The translations under genes were made by a program, and so were the position numbers. Source: Xenococcus sp. MO_188.B8 (GTDB taxonomy: Bacteria > Cyanobacteriota > Cyanobacteriia > Cyanobacteriales > Xenococcaceae). From it: a DNA stretch of 52,780 nucleotides. Within the stretch, counting starts at the first letter, position 1, and every line of letters starts with the position of its first letter. Positions 33,355 through 41,935 of the stretch are shown here, piece after piece. The stretch spans positions 1-52,780 of the forward strand of contig JASJDR010000036.1 of assembly GCA_030065615.1 (NCBI GenBank), read 5' to 3'. The notes beneath the pieces were generated by a model. The model saw only the letters and a list, made by a program, of their open reading frames with translations, made no database searches and was not told the DNA's origin.

Positions 33355-34104
33355 TTAAGATTTGCTTCCTATCTTGTCAATCTGTTGGTTTATTATTGTC
33401 AGATAGTCTTCTAAACTAAGTTCGTGAGCCCTTGCCAACTTTTTCAAAGCTTCAAGAGTTGGTTGATGTCCTTCGTTCTCAATTCTTCTAAGATGCCTAG
33501 CTGAGATGCCATCAATCTCATTTTGATTTAGCTGGTGGATTTTTCTTACTTGGGAAATTGCACCGCCTAATAACTTGCCATAATTGAGTTTTTCTAGTAA
33601 AAGTTTTGCTTTAAATTCTGGATCGACAGCAGCTTTTAAATCTTCTAGATCCAGGTGAAGATCGGCAGATTTCCAATAAAGATAGCTACCATCTTCATCT
33701 ATCTCAAAGTTATATTTTTCTGCGACAGGGATTTCATCTAAAAGGGGAATTAACTTAACAGGGATCTCCCAAGTATTTAAGTCACAGCCCAAAACAAACA
33801 ATGTATCTTGCGACATTCGAGCGATCGCAATAAGTTCGCCTTCTGCTTCCCATTCCCAAGCTGATTTGATTCTCTTGACCACTTTAGGATCAAAATGACA
33901 GCTGTAAGATTTGATTGTCTGATGTTTTCTCTTTATCTGGAGTATTAATGATTCTTCTAGATAAATCAGTTCAAGTTCTGAAGAGTTTTGATTATTTTTG
34001 ATAATTTCAGTTGTTAAACAGTTTAAGTTCAAAAACTCTGTAGCTAAAGACTGTTTTGCCGAATTCATAGAACAGCGATCATTTATCTTGGTACTAAAAC
34101 TCAT
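33355..34104 (-). CDS. DUF2442 domain plus XRE helix-turn-helix protein
   Basis: A 249-residue protein. The N-terminal half is of unknown type; about residues 125-165 match the DUF2442 pattern (YNFEIDEDGSYLYWKSADLH, then DLEDLKAAVDPEFKAK). The C-terminal part is an XRE-type helix-turn-helix (QVRKIHQLNQNEIDGISARH, LRRIENEGHQPTLEALKKLA). DUF2442 genes commonly follow DUF4160 genes as putative antitoxin-like partners, and a DUF4160 tail overlaps its start by 11 bases. Probably the DNA-binding antitoxin of a partly lost pair. Confidence 0.7.
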   Translation of the reverse strand: MSFSTKINDRCSMNSAKQSLATEFLNLNCLTTEIIKNNQNSSELELIYLEESLILQIKRKHQTIKSYSCHFDPKVVKRIKSAWEWEAEGELIAIARMSQDTLFVLGCDLNTWEIPVKLIPLLDEIPVAEKYNFEIDEDGSYLYWKSADLHLDLEDLKAAVDPEFKAKLLLEKLNYGKLLGGAISQVRKIHQLNQNEIDGISARHLRRIENEGHQPTLEALKKLARAHELSLEDYLTIINQQIDKIGSKS

Positions 34105-34219
34105 CAGACATATTCTCCTTAACGATTACTTTAGTTTGCCAATCAAGAAGTAGCTTTTCTCTGTTGTCGATCACAAAACCGAGAATTTCTTTTTCTTCTT
34201 GAGAGCTAAGAAGTGCTGA
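34094..34219 (-). pseudogene. DUF4160-like C-terminal remnant
   Basis: A frame without a start codon that directly follows the stop of the MazF gene in the same reading frame: SALLSSQEEKEILGFVIDNR, then EKLLLDWQTKVIVKE. This fits the C-terminal helices of DUF4160 proteins, which usually precede DUF2442 genes. It ends overlapping the ATG of the DUF2442-XRE gene. About two thirds of the protein is missing, so a deletion seems to have joined the MazF locus to this tail. Confidence 0.6.
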
Positions 34220-34579
34220 CTAACCTACGATCGCGGTAAAGATTTTAACCACGTGATCGACAAACTCAGAAGGTAAAATCTCTTCGGTTGTTCTCCACCA
34301 TCTTGTGTTCAAATCAATAGTCCTGATTTGTTCGGCAATAACTGAACCTTTTACCTTGAAACTAGAAGGAATTTCTACCATCATTTTTACTTCTGGCTTC
34401 ACAGTACTGGTTATTGGAGTCACAACGACAATGCCTTGTCTCTTAAAATTATATTTAGTATGACTCAAAACTAAACAAGGGCGAGCATTTCCTGCTTGTT
34501 CTCTGCCACTAGTGGGATTGAGGTTCACTCTAATTATTTCTCCTCGACGGATATTCAAATTACTTCTTTCCCCGCACAA
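34220..34579 (-). CDS. MazF-type mRNA interferase toxin
   Basis: A 119-residue toxin of the PemK/MazF family: IRRGEIIRVNLNPTSGREQA, GNARPCLVLSHTKYN, VVVTPITST and GSVIAEQIRTIDLNTRWW are all in place, including the Arg and Ser/Thr residues of the RNA-cleaving site. The annotated ATG lies 25 bases inside the MazE gene; a TTG at 34558 that overlaps the MazE stop (TTGA) would start at MNIRRGEI and is an alternative I find credible. Intact. Confidence 0.9.
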   Translation of the reverse strand: MCGERSNLNIRRGEIIRVNLNPTSGREQAGNARPCLVLSHTKYNFKRQGIVVVTPITSTVKPEVKMMVEIPSSFKVKGSVIAEQIRTIDLNTRWWRTTEEILPSEFVDHVVKIFTAIVG

Positions 34580-34803
34580 CTACTTTCTACGAAGTCGCGA
34601 ACATCTTCTGGATACTCAAAATCATCGGGAATACTTGCCAGTAATTCATCTAGAGCGATATCTTCTTTTTTGCTAATAATCAAGCTCTCTCCAGACTGAA
34701 TTATTTCAACAGTCGAATTCTCGTTTAATCCTATACTTTGAGCGATTTTAGCAGGAATTCTTAGCCCCAGGCTATTACCCCACTTTCTTAGCTTTACTTC
34801 CAT
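34555..34803 (-). CDS. MazE/AbrB-type antitoxin
   Basis: An 82-residue antitoxin. The N-terminal swapped-hairpin DNA-binding domain is clear (VKLRKWGNSLGLRIPAKIAQ, then VEIIQSGESLIISKK), with a C-terminal acidic tail (LASIPDDFEYPEDVRDF) that would bind MazF. It overlaps the toxin gene, the usual order for coupled translation and autoregulation. Intact pair with the gene at 34220. Confidence 0.92.
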   Translation of the reverse strand: MEVKLRKWGNSLGLRIPAKIAQSIGLNENSTVEIIQSGESLIISKKEDIALDELLASIPDDFEYPEDVRDFVESSCAGKEVI

Positions 34804-34874
34804 TACTATTACTCATAGTTACACATTGTATAATTATAATGCAAAAGCTAATCCTTTTATATAACGTTATTGTA

Positions 34875-36812
34875 CTAACTAGACTTCGATAAACGATAAA
34901 AATCATACATAGTCTGCCAATAAAATTGCGGCATCCCAACATCAAAGTATTGTCCCTTAACCAAATAGCCGACAATTCCGTCTTTCTCCCGCAAGCGATC
35001 CAAGCAAGTGGTAAGTTGAAATTCTCCCTTGTAACGAAGATTATTCTCGATTTCTGCTTCTAGATGCTCAAAAATTTCTGGTTTGAGGACATACATCCCA
35101 AAAACTGCCAGAAAATCTGATGCTGGCATTCCGTTCACATGAAGATTAGCTCTAGCATATTCTAAGTCTGGTTTTTCATAGAGCTGGCTAACTTCTAACA
35201 GAGAATTGGGCTTTTGCCAGACTCCCGTGACACATCCCGCTTTATGGATAATTTCTTCAGACATTACGGTTAAGCCCACTACACTGCAATCTTGCTGGTC
35301 AAATGCTGCTAATAACTGCTCGGCACAGGAAAGTTCTTCTTGGGTATGATAAATATGATCTCCCAATAATAATAAAAAAGGTTCGTTATTCACCCACGTT
35401 TTAGCGCAAAAAACAGCATGACCGAAACCTTCTTGTTGTTCTTGGACTAAAAAAGTAATGCGCTGACCTAAATCTTGCAAATATTGGCTATATTCCCGAT
35501 TTTCTGGGGATAGTTTAGCTAATAATTCGGCTTTGGGTGGAGCTTGGAAAAATTCCTGAAAAATTTCCAGATCGCCCTGTTGCACCACTAGAGCAACTTC
35601 TTCAATTCCAGCAGAGATCGCCTCTTCGACAATCTTTAAAATAATTGGTTTGGCTCGACCATCGCGATCGATAATGGGCAACAGTTCTTTTTTGACAACT
35701 TTGGTGGCAGGAAACATCCTGGTACCAAAACCCGCAGCGGGAATTACGGCTTTTCTGACTTTGGACTGGGGGGATATAGTTAACTTTAAAGCTTGCATTT
35801 GGGGAAAATCTCTCTGAATAATCGCGATCGCTTGATCTTGACTCTTTCGATCTTTGGCAACTAATTGCGCCGTACCATCTCCTTGAGAGCCTACACCTTT
35901 ACCGCCATAAATCAAAGGCTGAAGGGCGGGATATGTTAGTAAACGGTGAAGCTTGGGGGCTGTTAATTGGTCGGGACAGGCAGGAATCAGATAGCGATCG
36001 AATTCAGCCTGAACCCGATTCATCAAAGTTCCTAATAGTTGGGCATCTCCTTGCTGGACTGCGGCAACAGCCTGTTTAGTAAATTGAGCATTGATTGCTC
36101 CTAGATATTGGTGAACATTTTGCTGAATTTTATTTTTAGGAACAGGATAACAACTATTGAGGTCGCTCAAAATTTTTTGCGTGTCTTTACTACCACCTAA
36201 ATCAATAATTATTAAAAATAACTCCTGGTTTACGGTTAACTCTTCAATTTTTACGCTATTACCATCAAAAGTCATTAAGATTGGTTGATTGCCAAAAGCA
36301 CAAGCTTGATCCATTCTGCCGCATTGGCTAGGAGTAGTTATTTCCCCTAGATAGGCAATTTCCATTTCTTCGCGAATCGTGAGTTGTAAATTATAGACTT
36401 GATTAAAAGCCCGGGCAATCAAGACGCAGATCGCGGCGCTGGAAGATAAGCCCTTTTGGATTGGTAAATCGGTGAGATAATTATCAATTTCTAGTCCCTT
36501 GACTGTATATTTAGTCAAAATTTGATAGGCTGTTCCCGCGATATAACTGGCAAAATCTCCTTTTTTTGCTTCCTCTAACAAAACAGAGGATTTCATGGGT
36601 AATCTGATGGATTCAGTCTTGCTGCCATCATTGAGAGTTGCTTGGAAAATTAACTCTTGGGGATGCTGTTTAGCATTGGCGTAAATTCCTTGGTTTGTGC
36701 CGACGATTAGGGCGTAACCTTTGCCAATTTCAGGGTTGATAGTCCGATAGGTTCCCGCCCAATCACTATGTTCACCGAACAGACAAAGACGACCTGGGAC
36801 AAAAATTTTCAT
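34875..36812 (-). CDS. Fused GHMP sugar kinase and sugar-1-phosphate nucleotidyltransferase
   Basis: A 645-residue bifunctional protein. Residues about 1-335 are a GHMP kinase: VPGRLCLFGEHSDWAG is the N-terminal substrate motif, PIQKGLSSSAAICVLIARA the ATP motif and GGKGVGSQGDGTAQLVA the third motif. Residues about 352-645 are a GalU/RmlA-like nucleotidyltransferase: VIPAAGFGTRMFPATKVVKK with the nucleotide loop, then LLLLGDHIYHT and MPASDFLAVFGMYVL. The likely job is phosphorylating a free sugar at C1 and activating it to an NDP-sugar, a salvage route; plant FKGP has the two domains in the opposite order. The sugar is unknown. Divergent from recF. Confidence 0.85.
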   Translation of the reverse strand: MKIFVPGRLCLFGEHSDWAGTYRTINPEIGKGYALIVGTNQGIYANAKQHPQELIFQATLNDGSKTESIRLPMKSSVLLEEAKKGDFASYIAGTAYQILTKYTVKGLEIDNYLTDLPIQKGLSSSAAICVLIARAFNQVYNLQLTIREEMEIAYLGEITTPSQCGRMDQACAFGNQPILMTFDGNSVKIEELTVNQELFLIIIDLGGSKDTQKILSDLNSCYPVPKNKIQQNVHQYLGAINAQFTKQAVAAVQQGDAQLLGTLMNRVQAEFDRYLIPACPDQLTAPKLHRLLTYPALQPLIYGGKGVGSQGDGTAQLVAKDRKSQDQAIAIIQRDFPQMQALKLTISPQSKVRKAVIPAAGFGTRMFPATKVVKKELLPIIDRDGRAKPIILKIVEEAISAGIEEVALVVQQGDLEIFQEFFQAPPKAELLAKLSPENREYSQYLQDLGQRITFLVQEQQEGFGHAVFCAKTWVNNEPFLLLLGDHIYHTQEELSCAEQLLAAFDQQDCSVVGLTVMSEEIIHKAGCVTGVWQKPNSLLEVSQLYEKPDLEYARANLHVNGMPASDFLAVFGMYVLKPEIFEHLEAEIENNLRYKGEFQLTTCLDRLREKDGIVGYLVKGQYFDVGMPQFYWQTMYDFYRLSKSS

Positions 36813-36892
36813 AAATATGTCTGATGTGGATTAGTTGTGTTAAGTTACTTCGTAGCTTAGAGCTAATAGCTAATCGCGAAGCGATTTTAAGA

Positions 36893-38038
36893 ATGTATTT
36901 ACAAAATCTGTATCTGCGAGCATTCCGTAATTATATAGAGCAAGAAGTCGCATTTCATAGCCAGAAAACCATTATCGTTGGTAATAACGCTCAGGGAAAG
37001 TCAAATCTCCTCGAAGCTATAGAATTGTTAGCCACCTTGAAAAGTCATCGAGCAATACGCGATCGCGAGTTAGTATTAGATAGTGCCGTAGCGGGTCAAA
37101 TAGAAGCTACAGTTAAAAGGGTCTATGGTGCAGCAGATTTAACGATTAAGTTACGGAAACAGGGCAAAAGGACGATCGCAGTTAATCACGAATCATTACG
37201 CCGTTCGATCGATTTTTTAGGTTATCTCAATGCTGTCCAGTTTTCTAGTTTAGATTTAGATTTAGTTCGCGGTGCGCCGGAATCTCGCCGTAATTGGATT
37301 GATGGATTATTAATCCAGTTAGAACCGGTTTATGCTCATATTTTGCAGCAATATAATCAAGTGTTGCGTCAACGCAATGCTTTATTGAAAGCGATTCGGA
37401 AACAAGAACAGGATCGTAAATTGGGTATTGCAACAACTGCTATTAATACAGAACAGTTAGTGCTTTGGGATGCCCAACTCGCCGCATCAGGTTCGAGGGT
37501 AACTCGCCGAAGAGCTAGAGTATTAAAGAGACTTGCACCCATTGCCCAGGCATGGCACGATCGCATTAGTGGCAAAACAGAAGTGCTTCAGATTGAATAT
37601 GCCCCCAATGTAGAGTGGACAGAAGACGAACCCGAAAAGGTACAACGGGCTTTTCTAGAGAGAATCGAACTACGCCGCACTGCCGAATATCATCAGGGTA
37701 AAACAGTGGTAGGGACGCATCGTGACGAAATAGATTTTACAATTGATGGTACGCCCGCTCGTTATTATGGTTCTCAAGGACAACAACGAACTCTAGTGTT
37801 AGCCTTGAAGTTGGCAGAATTAGAATTAATCGAAGAAATTATTGGGGAACCACCTTTACTATTGTTAGATGATGTCTTAGCCGAGTTAGATCCCACCCGT
37901 CAGAATCAACTTCTAGAAACTATCGGCGATCGCTTTCAGACTTTTATTACCACTACTCACCTTAGTTCTTTTAATCATGATTGGATTCAAGATTCCCAAA
38001 TTCTCACTGTTAAGGCAGGAAGAATAATTGATTCTTGA
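36893..38038 (+). CDS. recF: DNA replication and repair protein RecF
   Basis: An SMC-like ATPase that loads RecA at single-strand gaps. From ATG 36893 the product (MYLQNLYLRAFRNYIEQEVA) is 381 residues, the normal size. Walker A is VGNNAQGKSNLLEA, the signature is YYGSQGQQRTLVLALKLAEL and Walker B is PLLLLDDVLAELD. An ATG at 36824 would add 23 residues outside the family start and is rejected. Its neighbours do not form an obvious operon with it. Confidence 0.95.
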   Translation: MYLQNLYLRAFRNYIEQEVAFHSQKTIIVGNNAQGKSNLLEAIELLATLKSHRAIRDRELVLDSAVAGQIEATVKRVYGAADLTIKLRKQGKRTIAVNHESLRRSIDFLGYLNAVQFSSLDLDLVRGAPESRRNWIDGLLIQLEPVYAHILQQYNQVLRQRNALLKAIRKQEQDRKLGIATTAINTEQLVLWDAQLAASGSRVTRRRARVLKRLAPIAQAWHDRISGKTEVLQIEYAPNVEWTEDEPEKVQRAFLERIELRRTAEYHQGKTVVGTHRDEIDFTIDGTPARYYGSQGQQRTLVLALKLAELELIEEIIGEPPLLLLDDVLAELDPTRQNQLLETIGDRFQTFITTTHLSSFNHDWIQDSQILTVKAGRIIDS

Positions 38039-38230
38039 TCTTAAATCCGAAAAACCTTAGAAAAATTATTCAATGGAAGTAAGAGAATGAAGCAAGAAGA
38101 AATAAGCAAGAAAAAGATTGATTGAGATTGCTAAGTTAATAATATTTATTGCCATTAAAGAATGACGTGTAATCATAAATTAAAACAGAAACAAACTATC
38201 ACAATATAAAACATATAAAATATAATTATT

Positions 38231-38491
38231 ATGAGCGAACAAACCAACGAACAGTTACTACTTGAAATACTTAAAGAGTTAAGTCAAGAATCAAAACAAG
38301 CTGGAGAAGAAAGAAAAAAAATTCAACAAGACCTAGAAAAAATTAAAGAAGATGTTAATTCCCTTAAGACAAGTCAGGCCGTACTCGTTAATGATAATGG
38401 TTGGATTAAGGTTCTATACGGGGTATTTTCTAGCATCATTATTGTTCTCTTAGGAATTTTGATTAATCTAAAAATTAGATTAATTGGCTAG
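38231..38491 (+). CDS. Small coiled-coil membrane protein
   Basis: An 86-residue protein. Residues about 5-50 are charged and helical (LLEILKELSQESKQAGEERK), likely a coiled coil; residues about 60-82 form one membrane helix (GVFSSIIIVLLGILINLKI). No signal peptide. I recognise no named family. Convergent with the actin-like gene, 42 bases away. Confidence 0.65.
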   Translation: MSEQTNEQLLLEILKELSQESKQAGEERKKIQQDLEKIKEDVNSLKTSQAVLVNDNGWIKVLYGVFSSIIIVLLGILINLKIRLIG

Positions 38492-38533
38492 CTTTTAATA
38501 CAAAAATTAGTGAGAGAAAATCAAAGTTATTTA

Positions 38534-41500
38534 TTAGGTAGTTCTTGCCCACCGTTTACATAATACTTGAAGCAGTTTCTTGAGGGATAAAATAAATGTT
38601 GGTTCTAACCGCAGTTTAGTTCCCTTTTTCCCTCTAAAATTTAAGATATGTCTAATTAACTCTGTACTTACCTCCTTATATTCTTTCTCTCCAACAATAA
38701 TCGGCTTTAGCCCAAGCTCTTTCATTGCCCTCGATTGCTCAACAAACTGATTAAACTGTGATACAAACTCTTTAAGCTTCTGGAAAGATTCATCTATTTG
38801 AAAATTGTCAGTTGTAACCTGATCAAGAATTTCGGGCATTCGTTCGAAGGGAGTTACCTCTTGACCATTAATTTTGCAAAATTCTCCCGCGATCAAAGTA
38901 TCTTCAATTAGTTTCTTATCATCCCATCCCTCCAGTAATGTCGCATCACGTTCTCCGCTCAAAACTAATCCACAAGGAACTTCAGATTGGGGCTGCCTAC
39001 TGGCGTAACTAGTGATTTCTCCCACTGACTTTTCCCATTCAGAACCCATTAAGAGCATCTTTTCAAACAATTTATTGATAGGGCTTTTGTCCTGAAAGAT
39101 ACCCTTTGAATCTAGCCAGTCGAAAATACGTGACCCATGACCTCCTAGATAGACGGGAGTAATCTCCCCTCGCTTATAAGTTCCCTCAGCATGCAGTACC
39201 CGCAAAATAATTCCGATATAGTAGTAAAGACCAGCACTACCCAATGTCATTAATTGCAAGAGACCTTGAAATTCGGGATCTTTAGCCAAAATAGTCTGTC
39301 GATTCTTCTTCAGAAATTCGGTACTCTTTTGTCGCATCAGAACATCGAATTTAGCAGCAAATTTATCTGTTTTAATGCCAACCCAATCTTTCTTATTTAG
39401 CTCGAATAGCTTAACTAAAAGTTCTGGCTTGGCTTCCATAAATTGAGTAAGCAGATGATAGTTAGCTAGTTGAATTGAACATTGATAGCGTAATTGATTA
39501 TTTTCGATAATAGAAATCTCTGACGTACTGCCGCTAATATCAATACAAGTTGCATACACTAATTGTTTATCTTCTTGATCTACTAAGTATTGAACCATTG
39601 CAATACTCTTAGAACGGAAATGGACTGGATCATTTGATTTAGGAGGAATATGCTCAATTCCTGTTGTCTGTTGTAAGCTTTTCGTTATATCCTCCCAGAT
39701 TTGAGAATAAGTTACCTTATCGGTATGGGAAAAAGCTGAGGGATAGGAAACAAACCACTCAATACTGCTGACCCCTTTACTCTTAGCCAAAGCTGTAATC
39801 TCTAAGGCAAGATGTTTAAGAAATAGTTCCGTGTGATTTTTATGATCTGGTCCTTCATCCCATTTAAGTCCAGTCTTAATATATGGCTCTTGTGGTTTTA
39901 GTCTGATACTGTCTTCTGGGATATAAATGCGTCCATCAAGGAATGGCTCTGGTTGTTCTCCATGATCCAGATTTCTCAACTGAGCGTAGGGACGAATTGA
40001 TAAAGCGGTAGTCAGAGGTAAACGCAAGAGAGCTGGATTGTCTGGAATAAAAAGTTCGATTAAAACCCCATCTCGGATATCTATGGGAAGCTCCGCTAAC
40101 TGGAGAAGGCGAGGTTCTAAATCTAGGCGTTTAGGAGTGTTACTATCATTGAGATACACATTCGTAAAGGAAGTCCCAAAATCAACTCCAACTTTCCACT
40201 TCACGCCATAATCATTTCTTAATAGCTTAGGTGTTTCTTGAAGGATAACTCCCACTTCTTGTTTGAGGTTTTCAGTGTCTCGATAACAGGTAATGACATC
40301 GGGACATCGGTTCAATTTATGAATTTGATACTTATTTTGTCCCTCTTTAATATCTTGAGATTTAACTTTATCTCTTAATTCGATAGAAAAAGTATCTTGT
40401 CCTAATCCCTTATCAAAATAGAACAGATAATATTCCCGCCAGTCTGGAGCTTGAAAATTAGGCCAAAATTCTAGAACTGGAACATCATCTAGAAGGTTTT
40501 CTACCTTTAGAGGATAGGTACGAGAATATTGATATTTTTTAGGTGAATCACCTTCAAATCCCGATAGGTTAATAGATAAATACACATCAACAAAGTCATC
40601 GCCATTCATCTCTAAGGTGATCATTTCACTGAGGTCTGAGGCGGTAAAATAATCTAGTAATCTAGAATTTAGAGGAATCAAAGGAGTAATCGGATGACCC
40701 TCAAATTTCAGCTTTTCTGAACCATCAGGTTTCAATGTCCTAAATAGAGCATCCTCTCGGTCAATAAAGTAAAATTCTTCCAACAGTAAATCTTGACTGT
40801 GTATCCATTCAACTTTACCGTTTTCTTGGTCATTCCAGGCAAACTTTTTTTTCTCTAAATCCTTCAACAAATTGACCGCTGCGAGAGTTTTATTTTCATA
40901 AATCCAAATTTCTTGTTTCTGTTTATCCCACTGTTCGTGAATTTTGGGATCGATAAGTAGCAAATAAGACGCGGTTTTAACTTTTTGACTACTGGGAATT
41001 ACCCTAACATTTGATGGCTGTAGTGGAGCTTGAATCGGAAAGTTGAGCAGTTCTAAAGCTCCTCGATCTATCTGAGTGCCAAAATAATCTAGTTTGTTGA
41101 TGTGCTGAAGCTTGCTCCTAAAAGAATTTACTTTAAGGCTATGCTGAAACTGTTCCAAGAGTTGAGTAATATTTGATCTAGAGTTTTTAATATTTCCTTC
41201 AGCATTTTTTGAACTACTATATTTGGGCAATTCCTGAATTATTTCTTCTAACCAACAGCTTAACCAAACTTTCTCCTCATTATTGAGGTGTCCAATCGGA
41301 GACGACAAACGTTCATTTTCTCGATACCAGGGGAGTCCTGTCCATTTGCTATTCTCTGCTGGACAAACTAGAGTGCTAGGAGAAGAAATTCCCACGACCC
41401 TGTAACCCCTATCTTGCGCTCCTTGAACTTCCGATTGGGGGTTCCATAGAAAAACATATAACTCTTCCCAAGGGTTGTATTTACTGTGAGGTTGTCCATC

Positions 41501-41935
41501 TAGTTGATAGAGGGCATGGGTAGGTTGAGGCAAAAACTTCTGTAAAGACTGAGCAAAGGGATCGGCATGGCCATTCTTATTTGCATAATCCTGATTGGTG
41601 TATTCTTCCAACTTGACATACTGAACCTTGATGTCAAACTGCCGTACATCCGCTAGGGCAAGTGCGGCTAACATCCCTTGCCATTGCTCAATAATCAAAT
41701 CTCGAAGGGGATAACTCTGATTATGCAATGCTACTTCCACACTTAAAGCTCTTGCCCAAATACTGGGAATGGAGGTAACCGTCCTCAATTGCTCACCAAC
41801 TCCTCCTGTATCCAGACTGCTAGCAACTCTCAGAAGAGTTCTAGAAGGACGAACCTCCCATTTTCCTGGCCAGCTTGGTTTAATCCCTTCATCATCAAAA
41901 TCTTCCTTGAGCTTGGGAAGAAATAAAAAAGTCAC
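38534..41935 (-). CDS. Large protein with C-terminal actin/Hsp70-like ATPase domain
   Basis: A 1133-residue protein. The first ~575 residues are unassigned and contain no clear membrane helix. From about 580 an actin/Hsp70-type ATPase follows: phosphate-1 VGVDFGTSFTNVYL, phosphate-2 CIDISGSTSEISII near 796 and the adenosine motif VYLGGHGSRIFDWL near 927. The start is GTG, overlapping the tubulin-like stop by one base (TAGTG), with GGAGGAG six bases upstream. A relation to SrfB-type Hsp70-like proteins is possible but unproven. Last gene of the four-gene operon; ATP-dependent assembly or chaperone-like control of the caspase is the inferred role. Confidence 0.82.
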   Translation of the reverse strand: MTFLFLPKLKEDFDDEGIKPSWPGKWEVRPSRTLLRVASSLDTGGVGEQLRTVTSIPSIWARALSVEVALHNQSYPLRDLIIEQWQGMLAALALADVRQFDIKVQYVKLEEYTNQDYANKNGHADPFAQSLQKFLPQPTHALYQLDGQPHSKYNPWEELYVFLWNPQSEVQGAQDRGYRVVGISSPSTLVCPAENSKWTGLPWYRENERLSSPIGHLNNEEKVWLSCWLEEIIQELPKYSSSKNAEGNIKNSRSNITQLLEQFQHSLKVNSFRSKLQHINKLDYFGTQIDRGALELLNFPIQAPLQPSNVRVIPSSQKVKTASYLLLIDPKIHEQWDKQKQEIWIYENKTLAAVNLLKDLEKKKFAWNDQENGKVEWIHSQDLLLEEFYFIDREDALFRTLKPDGSEKLKFEGHPITPLIPLNSRLLDYFTASDLSEMITLEMNGDDFVDVYLSINLSGFEGDSPKKYQYSRTYPLKVENLLDDVPVLEFWPNFQAPDWREYYLFYFDKGLGQDTFSIELRDKVKSQDIKEGQNKYQIHKLNRCPDVITCYRDTENLKQEVGVILQETPKLLRNDYGVKWKVGVDFGTSFTNVYLNDSNTPKRLDLEPRLLQLAELPIDIRDGVLIELFIPDNPALLRLPLTTALSIRPYAQLRNLDHGEQPEPFLDGRIYIPEDSIRLKPQEPYIKTGLKWDEGPDHKNHTELFLKHLALEITALAKSKGVSSIEWFVSYPSAFSHTDKVTYSQIWEDITKSLQQTTGIEHIPPKSNDPVHFRSKSIAMVQYLVDQEDKQLVYATCIDISGSTSEISIIENNQLRYQCSIQLANYHLLTQFMEAKPELLVKLFELNKKDWVGIKTDKFAAKFDVLMRQKSTEFLKKNRQTILAKDPEFQGLLQLMTLGSAGLYYYIGIILRVLHAEGTYKRGEITPVYLGGHGSRIFDWLDSKGIFQDKSPINKLFEKMLLMGSEWEKSVGEITSYASRQPQSEVPCGLVLSGERDATLLEGWDDKKLIEDTLIAGEFCKINGQEVTPFERMPEILDQVTTDNFQIDESFQKLKEFVSQFNQFVEQSRAMKELGLKPIIVGEKEYKEVSTELIRHILNFRGKKGTKLRLEPTFILSLKKLLQVLCKRWARTT

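Noticed and set aside
36824-36892. ATG at 36824 as recF start
   Set aside because: Adds 23 residues unrelated to RecF; the family starts at MYLQNLYL (36893).
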